A DNA stretch of 64,000 nt from CAWAND01 sp963783335 (GTDB lineage: Bacteria > Chloroflexota > Anaerolineae > Anaerolineales > E44-bin32): positions 248,001-312,000 of the forward strand of contig CAWAND010000002.1 in NCBI GenBank assembly GCA_963783335.1, written 5' to 3'. The position numbers were made by a program, and so were the translations under genes. Positions 18,598-27,526 of this stretch are shown piece by piece (positions within the stretch are counted from its first letter, which is position 1; every line of letters begins with the position of its first letter). The notes under the pieces are model-generated. The model searched no databases, was not told the DNA's origin, and was given only the letters and a program-made list of their open reading frames with translations.

Positions 18598-19875
18598 TCA
18601 TGCTGAACGGGGCGTTCTCGGCTTTCGGAAGGGCGTCGACGAGAGCAGGATTCGCCCCAGCACGGTCGGCGCAAATGCCTTGATCGGGCTCTCATATGAG
18701 AGGAGGATGGAGATCAGGAGGCGGGTCATGTCCGGCCATTTGGTGCAGGCCATGACCAAGGGGTCTAGCAGTGTCGGTGTCATGTAGACCCGGCGCATGA
18801 GGTGAGTCAGCCTGAAGAGCGTCTGAAACCGCCGTCGCAGGATCCGCTCGTAGCGGCTGAGCGAGGCAGGGCTGAGATCTCCTTCTTCAAATGCCCTAAC
18901 CAGGACATGAGCTGCCATGCGGGCCGATTCGAGCGCGTAGTCGATGCCTTCTCCCGTGAACGGGTTGACCAAGCCGGCGGCTTCTCCGACCACCAGCAGG
19001 TCGTCCGTCAGGCACTGAGAGCGGTGGAAGTCCGTGCGGATTGGGAATCCCTTGACCGGGGTCAGCCGCCGGGCAGTCCGAAACCGCTCGGCCAGCGGCG
19101 GATGATCGAGAAAAGCCTCCAGGACAGCCGCCGCCGTCGGCGGAGTGGAAGGACCTCGACGGTAGTAGCCGGCCCCAGCGTTGGCCGCCGTTTCCGAGAC
19201 AGGGAAAACCCAGCCGTAACCTGGCAGGGGCACACCGTCGAAATGTATATGCAAGGCGTCGTCCAGCCCGGCCACGTCTTCGTAGTAGGCACGGGCAGCG
19301 AACGCATACTCTGGGTCCCTCGTGATCAGGCCAAGATGCCGCATGAGAGGCAGCGAGGCGCCGACCGCCAGCACCACGAGCCGGCCGCCGGCCGAGAAAC
19401 TGGCCCCAGCCCGATCGCCGCGTATCGTCCACCCGCCGCCCGAAGTGTGCTCCATGCCGCGCACGTGAACCCTGTCCACGAATGATGCCCCGGCGGCTTC
19501 GGCCGCCTTGCGCACCATTTCGTCCAGCTCAAAACGTTTGACGACAATCCCGTAGCGCGGCAAACCATCGGCTGGCGGAATGCCGGCGCGCAGCTCATGG
19601 CCGCCTGGGGAGACAATCGTCACCGCCGGAACCTTGAAGCCGGTCCGTCGCAGGCGGTTGCCCAGCCCCAGCTGGTCGAGGATGTCTACGCCTTGCGCAG
19701 AGACGGCATCTCCGCAGGTCTTGTCCCTTGGGAAGGAAGCCTTGTCCACGAGAAGAACGTCCAGCCCGGTGCGGGCCAGGAAGGTGGCGCAAGCGGAGCC
19801 TCCAGGACCGGCCCCGACGACAATCACATCATGCTGCGTTCCCGCGTTTGGCGACATAGTGCCTCCCTCAGGCAT
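18598..19875 (-). CDS. FAD-dependent geranylgeranyl reductase-family oxidoreductase
   Basis: This 425-residue flavoprotein has the N-terminal dinucleotide site V-I-V-V-G-A-G-P-G-G-S-A, the family block D-K-T-C-G-D-A near residue 48, and the second FAD motif G-E-A-A-G-L-V-N-P-F-T-G-E-G-I near residue 295. Family members saturate isoprenoid chains of chlorophyll, quinones or archaeal lipids, or act on other polyenes; the substrate here is unknown. Two starts are plausible: ATG 19875 (GGAG upstream) and ATG 19857 (GGAGG upstream). It is divergent from the UbiB-type kinase gene, whose family supports quinone metabolism. Confidence 0.87.
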   Translation of the reverse strand: MPEGGTMSPNAGTQHDVIVVGAGPGGSACATFLARTGLDVLLVDKASFPRDKTCGDAVSAQGVDILDQLGLGNRLRRTGFKVPAVTIVSPGGHELRAGIPPADGLPRYGIVVKRFELDEMVRKAAEAAGASFVDRVHVRGMEHTSGGGWTIRGDRAGASFSAGGRLVVLAVGASLPLMRHLGLITRDPEYAFAARAYYEDVAGLDDALHIHFDGVPLPGYGWVFPVSETAANAGAGYYRRGPSTPPTAAAVLEAFLDHPPLAERFRTARRLTPVKGFPIRTDFHRSQCLTDDLLVVGEAAGLVNPFTGEGIDYALESARMAAHVLVRAFEEGDLSPASLSRYERILRRRFQTLFRLTHLMRRVYMTPTLLDPLVMACTKWPDMTRLLISILLSYESPIKAFAPTVLGRILLSSTPFRKPRTPRSA

Positions 19876-20073
19876 CTCTTCTCCTTCAGTCTATCCGACC
19901 CCAACTGGACCGTCCATAACGACCTGCGCGCTGTCTGAGGCCGCCCGGATGGGAGCCTTGAACATGTGGCTTGCGGCCGGCGGATGCCATCGCTACTGTT
20001 CGACGGTTGGCGGCAAGATCGACTAGGATAGATAGGGTTGACAAGCGCAGATCCCTTGGTTCCGGGAGGTCCG

Positions 20074-21750
20074 GTGGACCGATCATCACGCACCCAAACG
20101 CCGAGTTCAGGCAGCAGGTCACGCTATGCGTCTCGCTACCGACGCGCCGTCTTCTTCTTCGGCGGGTTGCTTGGGCGTTTCCTGTTCTGGGACATCTTCC
20201 TGCGGAGAGTTGGCTTCCGTTGGCTGGCGCGCCGCACGGCGCCGGGTCGTTATCGGGCGGCTGCCCGGTCGTTCCGGAAGCTGGCCACCGACATGGGTGG
20301 GGTCTGGATCAAGGTCGGACAGTTCTTGTCGGCCCGTGTGGATGTGCTGCCAGCCAACATCACGGACGAGCTCGCCGGTCTGCAAGACGAGGTGGCGGCC
20401 GAGACGTTCGAGGCCATCGAGAACGTTCTGAACGACGGCTTGGAAGGCGGATGGCGGGAGCACTTTTCTGAGATCGAGTCTCAGCCCCTGGCATCCGCCT
20501 CTTTGGGGCAGGTGCACAGGGCGCGGCTGAAGGACGGCCGCCAGGTGGTGATCAAAGTCCAGCGGCCGCTGATTCGGGACATCATCCGCGTCGATCTTGA
20601 CGCTCTGGCACGCGTCATCGCCTGGCTGAAGCGCTACAAGCCGATTTCCCGCCGCGCCGATCTGGATGCGTTGTTGGATGAGTTCAGCCGCACATTGTGG
20701 GAAGAGGTCGACTACGTCTCCGAAGCGAGCAACGCTGGTCGTTTCGCGGACATGTTCGCCGACGACGTGCGGATTCGGATCCCGCGTGTGCATCCCGACC
20801 AGTCTTCGGCCACCGTCCTGACGCTCGAGGATGTCTACGCCATCAAAATCACCGATTATGAGTCCATTGAGTTGGCTGGTATCTCGCGGGCAGAGGTTGC
20901 CAAACGTCTTTTCGAAACCTACCTGCGCCAGATCTTCATCGAGGGCTTCTTCCACGCCGATCCTCATCCCGGCAACCTGTTCGTTCAACCCGAGGCAGAT
21001 GGCACGTGGCGGTTGGTGTTCGTCGATTTCGGAATGGTGGGCCATCTGGACGACGAGGCCAAGAATGGGCTAAAGGATCTGGCGATCGGGGTCGGGACGC
21101 GGGATGCGTCCCGGCTGTCGCAAGCGTATGTCACCTTGGGGGTGCTGCTGCCTGGCGCCGACCTTGGGCGAATTCAACAAGCCGAACAGGCGATGTTCGA
21201 CCAGGTGTGGGGCAGAAACATGCAGGAGCTGACCCACATGGATCGCCGGGAGATGCGCCACTTCGCCCATCAATTCCGAGACCTGATGTACGAGATGCCG
21301 TTCCAAGTTCCTACAGACCTGATCTTCCTGGGCCGATGCGTTGCCATCCTTTCCGGCATGTGCACCGGCCTGGACCCCGAGTTCAACCTGTTTGAAGGCC
21401 TGGCGCCGTTCGCCCGCAGGTTGATGTCAGACGAGCAAGGGGAATGGGTGGAAGAGCTCTTGCGTTGGTTGGTGTCCGAGGGCCGGGTCCTCAGCCGTTT
21501 GCCGGCGCGCCTGGATCAGGCACTCGGCCGGATCGAGCGCGGCGACCTGACGGTCACCGCACGCGCTTCGTCAGGTCTCGAGCTGCGTCTGAGGCACTTA
21601 AGCCGGTCTCTTGATCGCCTGGTCGGGGCGGTCGTGTTCGCCGCCATCTTGCTGGTGGGGGCCTTGCTCTACACCAATGGTGATCACTTGTTGGGCGGCC
21701 TCGGCCTCGGCCTGGCCATTCTGAGCTTGATTTGGGTGCTCAAGCCATAG
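20074..21750 (+). CDS. ABC1/UbiB-family atypical kinase
   Basis: This protein of about 558 residues has the UbiB/ADCK fold: the K-V-G-Q motif in W-I-K-V-G-Q-F-L, the Ala-rich loop A-S-A-S-L-G-Q-V-H-R-A replacing the Gly-rich loop, the lysine in V-V-I-K-V-Q-R-P, H-A-D-P-H-P-G-N-L (catalytic), and V-D-F-G (metal). Two C-terminal hydrophobic helices anchor it in the membrane. The family supports quinone or isoprenoid lipid metabolism through ATPase activity. GTG 20074 with GGGAGG four bases upstream is preferred; TTG 20038 is also in frame. Confidence 0.9.
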   Translation: MDRSSRTQTPSSGSRSRYASRYRRAVFFFGGLLGRFLFWDIFLRRVGFRWLARRTAPGRYRAAARSFRKLATDMGGVWIKVGQFLSARVDVLPANITDELAGLQDEVAAETFEAIENVLNDGLEGGWREHFSEIESQPLASASLGQVHRARLKDGRQVVIKVQRPLIRDIIRVDLDALARVIAWLKRYKPISRRADLDALLDEFSRTLWEEVDYVSEASNAGRFADMFADDVRIRIPRVHPDQSSATVLTLEDVYAIKITDYESIELAGISRAEVAKRLFETYLRQIFIEGFFHADPHPGNLFVQPEADGTWRLVFVDFGMVGHLDDEAKNGLKDLAIGVGTRDASRLSQAYVTLGVLLPGADLGRIQQAEQAMFDQVWGRNMQELTHMDRREMRHFAHQFRDLMYEMPFQVPTDLIFLGRCVAILSGMCTGLDPEFNLFEGLAPFARRLMSDEQGEWVEELLRWLVSEGRVLSRLPARLDQALGRIERGDLTVTARASSGLELRLRHLSRSLDRLVGAVVFAAILLVGALLYTNGDHLLGGLGLGLAILSLIWVLKP

Positions 21751-21761
21751 CGCAGGGGCAT

Positions 21762-21809
21762 GGGCTTTGCTCGTCAAAGCAAAGCCCCCAGACACGGGTG
21801 CCTGGGGGC
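21762..21809. terminator. Back-to-back terminator hairpins between convergent genes
   Basis: GGGCTTTGCT (21762-21771) pairs with AGCAAAGCCC (21778-21787). An overlapping second hairpin, GCCCCCAG (21784-21791) with CTGGGGGC (21802-21809), is followed on the minus strand by TTTGCTTT. They serve the UbiB-type gene (+) and the small gene at 21839 (-). Confidence 0.65.
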
Positions 21810-21838
21810 GATCTTTCACATGACGGAACGAGCCGGAG

Positions 21839-22060
21839 CTAGCTTTCGAGCCGATCCAGCGCATGCTGAATGGCGCTCTGGGCAGCCAGCAGCATTTCGC
21901 GACGCACAGCCCGACGGTGCGTCACAAACTCGGGCGGCAGAAGCGTTTCGATGCTGTGACGCATCTCCTTGCGGGCCGCTCGCAAGTGTTCGCGGGTCTC
22001 TTCCGGCAAGCAGCCTTTCCTGCGCTGCTCAGCTTTGGAATCTCGTTTGTCTGGGGACAT
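21839..22060 (-). CDS. Small charged helical protein, unknown function
   Basis: This 73-residue protein starts at an ATG with GAGGAGG about six bases upstream, a strong sign of a real gene. It is Arg/Glu-rich and appears entirely alpha-helical, with pattern L-P-E-E-T-R-E-H-L near residue 18 and a second helix A-I-Q-H-A-L-D-R-L at the end. I do not recognise a named family. It ends at a bidirectional terminator. Confidence 0.6.
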   Translation of the reverse strand: MSPDKRDSKAEQRRKGCLPEETREHLRAARKEMRHSIETLLPPEFVTHRRAVRREMLLAAQSAIQHALDRLES

Positions 22061-22140
22061 GGCAACCTCCTCGTAACTTGCCGTCCACGCGGGGATGGTG
22101 ACATTCATCAGCAACCTGCGCGGGGTTTGACCTCATTATA

Positions 22141-22172
22141 GCGCTCATCGTATGTCTCGGACATATGAGCGC
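22141..22172. repeat. Bulged inverted repeat
   Basis: GCGCTCAT at the left and ATGAGCGC at the right, extended by TATGTC/GACATA around a TCG loop with a three-base bulge, form a long hairpin. It lies between the divergent small gene and the phosphotransferase gene and could be an operator. Confidence 0.3.
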
Positions 22173-22200
22173 CGAATCGAGCCAACACCAGGCGCCCGAC

Positions 22201-22218
22201 ATGTGAAAGATTTCACAA
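22201..22218. repeat. Rex-like palindrome, copy 3
   Basis: ATGTGA-AAGATT-TCACAA fits TGTGAA-N4-TTCACA exactly. It lies 55 bases upstream of the ATG of the phosphotransferase gene and is one of the few copies in a conventional promoter position. Confidence 0.6.
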
Positions 22219-22272
22219 GCTGCACCTGTTGTCCTGGCTCCCTCTGCCAGGGAAGGTGATTGAGGTCCGTGC

Positions 22273-23295
22273 ATGCCTGACATTATGCAGCCGCCTTGGG
22301 ATACCCCCGGTTGGCGCCAAGAGGTGCAGGAGTGGACGGAGGCTGCCATGGCGGCCGCCGGCATTGAATCTGACGGCCGCCTGGTGGCGCATCAGCGCCA
22401 TCCATGGTCGGTTGTCCTCGCGCTCGAGAGCAGCCGCGGCCGACTGTTCTTCAAGGCCGTGATCGACGAGCTTAGGCATGAAGCTGCCGTGCATCAAGCG
22501 CTGTTCAGCAGTCATCCCGATGCGGTGCCGCCCTTGGTGGCTGCCGACCGAGACCGAGGCTGGCTCCTGATGGAGGACGCCGGCCAGTCCCTGCGGCGTT
22601 TGGTGCACAGCGTGGACGACATCCAATGGGTCGCAGCCGCCCTGGTCCGGATGGCCCAGCTGCAGATCTCGTGGCTGCCCGACGCGCACCAGCTTCTCGA
22701 TTTGGGAGGCATGGATCGACGCCCCGAAGCCCTGCCGGATGCCCTGCGCCGGATGTTGAGCGACCCGGAAGCGCTTGCCGGGGATCAGCCGGAGGGGATA
22801 AGCGGGGAGGAAGCCAGGCGGTTTCGCAATCTGCTGCCGAGGGTTGAGGAACTGTGCCACAGACTGGCCGCATGGGGGCCGCTGCCCACGCTGCATCATG
22901 ACGACTTTCACGACGCCAACATCTACATCAAGCAGGGGAAGACCATCTTCGCCGACTGGGGCGAGGCCGGGGTGGCCCATCCTTTCTTCACACCCGTGAT
23001 CGCGCTGCGCGTCCTGGCCTGGCGGCTTGATCTGCCGCCCGACGCCCTTGAACTGGCGGGGCTGCGGGATGCCTATCTTGGCGTATGGGAGTCCTACGGT
23101 GCACCCGGAGATTTACGGCGAGCCTACGATTTGGCGCAGCGGCTGGCCCCGATCAGCCGGGCGTGGACCTGGCACCGTGTGATGTCGGCCGTCCCGGAAG
23201 GAGCACGCGGCGAGGACGCCACCGCGGCGGCAAGCTGGCTGAGGATCGCCTTGGCCAGACTCGAGGATCGGGACGGGGCGAGCTCCCCGATTTGA
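22273..23295 (+). CDS. APH-family (aminoglycoside phosphotransferase-like) kinase
   Basis: This 340-residue protein has the small-molecule kinase fold. The Brenner-like catalytic motif reads H-H-D-D-F-H-D-A-N-I near residue 214 (usual H-G-D-x-x-x-x-N), and the metal-binding segment is I-F-A-D-W-G-E-A-G, with D-W-G replacing the more common D-F-E/D-W-E. Family members phosphorylate aminoglycosides, choline, sugars, homoserine and others; the substrate is not predictable. GAGG lies eight bases upstream of the ATG, with the palindrome at 22201-22218 before it. Confidence 0.8.
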   Translation: MPDIMQPPWDTPGWRQEVQEWTEAAMAAAGIESDGRLVAHQRHPWSVVLALESSRGRLFFKAVIDELRHEAAVHQALFSSHPDAVPPLVAADRDRGWLLMEDAGQSLRRLVHSVDDIQWVAAALVRMAQLQISWLPDAHQLLDLGGMDRRPEALPDALRRMLSDPEALAGDQPEGISGEEARRFRNLLPRVEELCHRLAAWGPLPTLHHDDFHDANIYIKQGKTIFADWGEAGVAHPFFTPVIALRVLAWRLDLPPDALELAGLRDAYLGVWESYGAPGDLRRAYDLAQRLAPISRAWTWHRVMSAVPEGARGEDATAAASWLRIALARLEDRDGASSPI

Positions 23296-23754
23296 TTCGA
23301 CACCCAGGAAGCGGCGACAAGCGGCCGGCCTTCGCCCTGTTTTCAACAACCGCCGAGCCGGGCTCTGGGGCCAGAGTCCGTACCCAACGCTGCGCTGGCC
23401 GCCCATTTCGGGGGACGCTGGCGGGACGACATTGGCGTCTGCCCCACAGGCCAGCTTAGGGCTGCACGGTGGTGCGGATTGACCGTCCCGGATGATCTGG
23501 AAACGGCCTTTTTGACGGCTGGGAAAACCGAATAGACGATGGTCACCCTGAGCGGGTGATGATCTGCTCTAGTCGGATACCCAGCCCAAGGTCTAACCTA
23601 ATCGTAAGCAACGGCCGCAGGCCCTGCGACTGCGGAGGCGAGCCCCTCATCTCCCGTTCGCGTCGGCCGAGCGGGCTGTCGGCCGTGTCCTGGGCGCGGC
23701 AATCGCATAAGTTGCAGCCCCAGGTTGCGACCGGTTGCCCAAGGAGAGCGTATC
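23296..23754. other. Intergenic region upstream of the formate dehydrogenase genes
   Basis: No gene is supported in this 459-base stretch. A short inverted repeat, TCACCC (23543-23548) with GGGTGA (23554-23559), is visible. AAGGAG at 23741-23746 is the ribosome site of the next gene. No clear promoter was identified. Confidence 0.35.
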
Positions 23755-25413
23755 CTGAGCACCGATTCGCGCGTCATTCCAACCCTTCCACAAGACCCTG
23801 CGCCGGGCCTCCCGGCCCTGCACAAGGCATTCGAAGAAGCCGGCGATTTGGGGAACGGCACGCTTGCGCCCCTGGCCGAGTCCCTCGGCGTCCCGTTGGC
23901 CGACCTGGTCAGCGCAGCTACTTTCTATCACTACTTCTCCCCCGATCTGGCCGACACAGACGAGACCGCAATGTGTGGCGGGCCGGTGTGCTCACTAACC
24001 GGCGCCCCACGAGAAGGCGAACACGCCATTGCGTGTCCCGGTTTGTGCGATCACCCGCCAGCACAGCACCGTTCAGGCGTGTTCACCGCCTCCGGCGCGC
24101 CCAAAGCTCATTTCGAAGCGCCGGTCCCGACTCCCGGCGAGCGGGCGATCTTCCCCGGCGATGGGTTCACCTCAACCGAAACCCTGGATGAGTACCGCAA
24201 GGCCAGTGGCTACGAAGAACTGCTGCGGCTGGCCCACGGGGGCGACTTGGATGCCGCCCTCGAGACTGTCGCCGCCAGCGGACTGGTGGGGCGAGGCGGT
24301 GCGGCCTTTCCCGTGGGGGTGAAGTGGCGCGCTGTTCGGGATGCTGCCGGTGATGAGAAGGTCGTTGTTTGCAACGCCGATGAAGGGGAACCGGGGACAT
24401 TCAAGGACCGCGCCATCCTTCACCTGCGGCCTCATTTGCTGCTTGAGGCGATGGCCATCTCGGGGCTGCTCGTCGGTGCCCGAACCGGTGTGATCTACCT
24501 TCGCTACGAATACCCTCAGGCCTTCGAGGTGCTCACGGAGGCGATTCGAGAGGCCGAGAAGGCTGGCCTGTTGGGCGCATCCATTGACGGGACCGACTTT
24601 GGTTTTGCAGTTCATATCCGGCGCGGCGCTGGCTCATACGTCTGCGGCGAAGAGACGGCTCTGCTGAACTCGCTGGAGGGCAAGCGGCCCTGGCCGCGCG
24701 AGCGTCCACCTTACCCAACCACGCATGGCCTGTGGGGCCTCCCGACGGTGATCAACAACGTTGAGACACTGAGCACGGTGCCTGCCATTCTGCGCAACGG
24801 TGCGGACTGGTACCGGGCGCTTGGGGTCGGCGAAAGCGCCGGCACCAAGCTGTACTCCCTGAGTGGCAAGGTCAACCGGCCCGGCAACTACGAACTGCCG
24901 TTGGGGACCACGGCCCGTCAGCTTATCTTTGACTACGGCGGCGGCCTGGCGGAAGGCCGGCACATAAAGGCCTTCACCCTCGGGGGGATCTCAGGTGGTC
25001 TGTTGGGGGAGGCCGAGTTGGATATGCCCCTCGACTACAAGGCGCCGCAGAAACTGGGTGCCTTCTTGGGGTCGGGCGGGGTCGTCGTTCTGGACGACAC
25101 CTGCTGCGTGGTGGATTTCGCCCGAACATGTCTGGCCTTCTATGAAGATGAGAGCTGCGGCAAGTGCTTCCCCTGCCGCATCGGAACGGTTCGGTTGCGC
25201 GAATTCTTGGATGCGGCCACCGGTCGTGCCGAGTCAACAGGGGTGGGGGAAGCCGATCTCAAGGACATCAGCGAGGCCATGGCCCACCTGTCAGCCTGTG
25301 GGTTGGGGCAGAGTGCTCCCATGCCACTCCAGGCGCTGTGGACCAGGTTTGCGGATGAGCTGGAAGAGCATGTGAACCAGCATACGTGCCGAGCGGGCGT
25401 ATGTTCTCTGTGA
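23755..25413 (+). CDS. NAD-dependent formate dehydrogenase beta subunit (short NuoE-like domain fused to NuoF)
   Basis: This protein of about 552 residues is the electron-transfer/diaphorase subunit. Residues 1-120 are a shortened NuoE-like domain that keeps C-x4-C and C-x3-C for a [2Fe-2S] cluster, only 14 residues apart. The NuoF part has the NADH/FMN sites G-R-G-G-A-A-F-P-V-G and G-E-P-G-T-F-K-D-R, R-G-A-G-S-Y-V-C-G-E-E-T-A-L, and the [4Fe-4S] ligands S-C-G-K-C-F-P-C with a later Cys. It passes formate electrons to NAD+. A CTG at 23755 follows AAGGAG at ideal spacing; the other in-frame choice is TTG 23725, which lacks a ribosome site. Confidence 0.88.
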   Translation: MSTDSRVIPTLPQDPAPGLPALHKAFEEAGDLGNGTLAPLAESLGVPLADLVSAATFYHYFSPDLADTDETAMCGGPVCSLTGAPREGEHAIACPGLCDHPPAQHRSGVFTASGAPKAHFEAPVPTPGERAIFPGDGFTSTETLDEYRKASGYEELLRLAHGGDLDAALETVAASGLVGRGGAAFPVGVKWRAVRDAAGDEKVVVCNADEGEPGTFKDRAILHLRPHLLLEAMAISGLLVGARTGVIYLRYEYPQAFEVLTEAIREAEKAGLLGASIDGTDFGFAVHIRRGAGSYVCGEETALLNSLEGKRPWPRERPPYPTTHGLWGLPTVINNVETLSTVPAILRNGADWYRALGVGESAGTKLYSLSGKVNRPGNYELPLGTTARQLIFDYGGGLAEGRHIKAFTLGGISGGLLGEAELDMPLDYKAPQKLGAFLGSGGVVVLDDTCCVVDFARTCLAFYEDESCGKCFPCRIGTVRLREFLDAATGRAESTGVGEADLKDISEAMAHLSACGLGQSAPMPLQALWTRFADELEEHVNQHTCRAGVCSL

Positions 25414-25615
25414 TAGAAGATTTCTCACCGGCGCGGCTTGGCAGAGAGCACGATTCTGGGCTACTCTTGAGTTGGGGTGGATGGTGCCGAAACCTGGCTC
25501 AATCCGCACTGGCCGATGAGCTCGCCCGGGCCTATGCTTGCCGCCCAGACACCCATCGCCCACAACACGGTCCAGCCAAATCCCCAAAGGACCGGGGAAG
25601 TGAGGAGCAGGTAGT

Positions 25616-27526
25616 ATGAGTGAGGTAGTCACACAAATGCGCGCCAAGATCAATGAGTTTGAGATTGAGGTCGACACCGGCGAGACCATCCTCGAAGCGG
25701 CCCGGCGAACGGGCGTGGCCATCCCCACGCTTTGTCACGACCCTAGAGTAGGGTCATCCGGCTCTTGCCGCCTGTGCATGGTCAAGGTGAATGGCAGACG
25801 CCTGCCTGTGGCGGCCTGCAAGCAGACCCTAGAGCCGGATATGGAGATCACGACCGAAGACGACGAGCTTAGGGAGTGGCGCCAAACACTGATCAAGCTG
25901 GCGCTCTCCGAAAATCCACGCGAAACCTGCACCCGCTGCAGCGAAATCGGGCCGTGCGAACTGCACGCCCTGGCGGATTCGATGGGGGTGCGCGAGGCGG
26001 CTTACTCCGGGGCGACCAGCGGGGCGATGTTCGAGGACGCCAATCCTTTCATCGTGCGCGATTACTCGCAGTGCATTCTCTGCTATCGCTGCACCAAGGT
26101 GTGCGGCGAACTTGAGCAGGTGCACGCCATCGTCCCCACCGGCCGCGGTTTCAGCACCCGCATTTCCACCGCCGACGGCGGAGGCCTGCTGGACAGCACC
26201 TGCACCTTCTGCGGCCAATGCATCCAAGCCTGCCCAACCGGTGCCCTCTTCGACAAAAAACGCTTGGGCAAGGCCAAAGCTGAAGATGTCGAGAAAGTGC
26301 GAACGATCTGTCCCTACTGCGGCACAGGCTGCGGTATTGAGCTCAATGTGGCCAACGACCGGGTCGTCGGCGTAACCCCGGATTGGCACACACCTTCTAA
26401 TGAAGGCTCGCTGTGCATCAAGGGCCAGTTCGGGATGGACTTCATCCACAGCCCGGATCGCCTGACAACACCTCTGATTCGGCGGAACGGGAACTTTGAG
26501 CCGGCGACCTGGGACGAAGCCCTCGACCTGATTGCCGAACGGTTCGGGAAGATCAAGCGTGAATCCGGCCCGGAGGCCTTTACGATCTGGAGTTCGGCCC
26601 GGGCGACAAACGAAGCCAATTTCCTGGTTCAGAAGATGGCGCGGGCGGCGTTGGGGACCAACAACGTCGATAACTGCGCCCGTACTTGACACGCCCCCAC
26701 GGTCGCCGGTCTGGCGATCATGATTGGACGAGGGGCGATGAGCAATGCGATCGCTGAGCTGGAAGACGCGCCGTTCATCCTGGCGGCCGGCACCAATACC
26801 ACCGAGAGCCATCCGGTTATCTCGCTGCGGGTCAAGAAAGCCGTGGCCCGCGGCGCCAAGCTGGTCGTCATCGACCCGCGCAAGATCGAGCTTACCCAGT
26901 GGGCGCACCGCTGGCTGCGACTGAAAGTCGGCACCGATATCGCGCTCTTCAACGCCATGGCCCACGTTATCGTCAACGAGGGCCTGGTGGATGAAGAGTT
27001 TATCGCCGAGCGCACCAGTGGCTACGATATGCTCAAGGATTATCTGCAGGACTACACTCCCGAATACGCCGAAGTAGAGACCGGCGTTCCGGCGGAAGAC
27101 ATCATCGCCACGGCCAGGGAGTATGCCCAGGCCGATCCGGCGGCGATCATCTACACACTGGGGATTACCGAGCATTCCTGCGGTGTCCACAATGTGCAGT
27201 CGCTCTCCAACTTGGCCCTGCTGACCGGCAACTTTGGCCGGGCCAGCTCGGGTGTCAACCCGCTGCGCGGCCAGAACAATGTCCAGGGCGCCGGCGATAT
27301 GGGCTGCCTGCCCGCCTACTATCCCGGGTATCAGAAGGTGCTCTCGGAGGAAGTTAGGCAGGGATGGGAGCGCATTTGGGGTGTGAAGCTCAATGAGCAT
27401 CCGGGCACGACCAAGGTCACAGCCTTGGACGAGATGGTGGAAGGCAAGGTGCGCGGCGTCTACATTATGGGCGAGAACACGGTGGTGTCCGACGCCAACG
27501 CCGGCCACACCGAAACGAGCCCTTGA
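25616..27526 (+). CDS. fdhA: Formate dehydrogenase alpha subunit, selenoprotein (N-terminal and central part)
   Basis: This is the catalytic molybdenum subunit. N-terminal parts: a NuoG-like [2Fe-2S] domain (C-H-D-P ... S-C-R-L-C-M), a C-T-R-C cluster segment whose usual His ligand appears to be absent, and two [4Fe-4S] motifs (C-I-L-C-Y-R-C, C-T-F-C-G-Q-C-I-Q-A-C-P). The FdhA core begins C-P-Y-C-G-T-G-C-G. The in-frame TGA at 26687-26689 lies exactly at the catalytic position (N-C-A-R-T-[U]-H-A-P-T-V-A-G), so residue 358 is read as selenocysteine. A surplus A at about 27513-27515 then breaks the frame; the rest is encoded to 28322. GAGGAG precedes the ATG. Confidence 0.92.
26687..26719 (+). 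promoter_or_regulatory. Selenocysteine UGA codon with bacterial SECIS hairpin
   Basis: Eighteen bases after the TGA, the stem GGTCGCC (26701-26707) pairs with GGCGATC (26713-26719, one G-T wobble) around the loop GGTCT. From memory of the E. coli fdhF SECIS, the loop sequence GGUCU and the 18-base spacing are the same. SelB would bind this hairpin to direct Sec insertion. The host must therefore carry selA, selB, selC and selD elsewhere. Confidence 0.88.

Noticed and set aside
26687..26689. TGA as a true stop making fdhA a pseudogene
   Set aside because: The position is the known Sec site of formate dehydrogenases, coding continues in frame and a SECIS hairpin follows.
25829..27508. Long minus-strand open frame of 559 codons opposite fdhA
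   Set aside because: It is antisense to a clearly conserved gene, shows no motifs and is explained by GC-rich codon usage.
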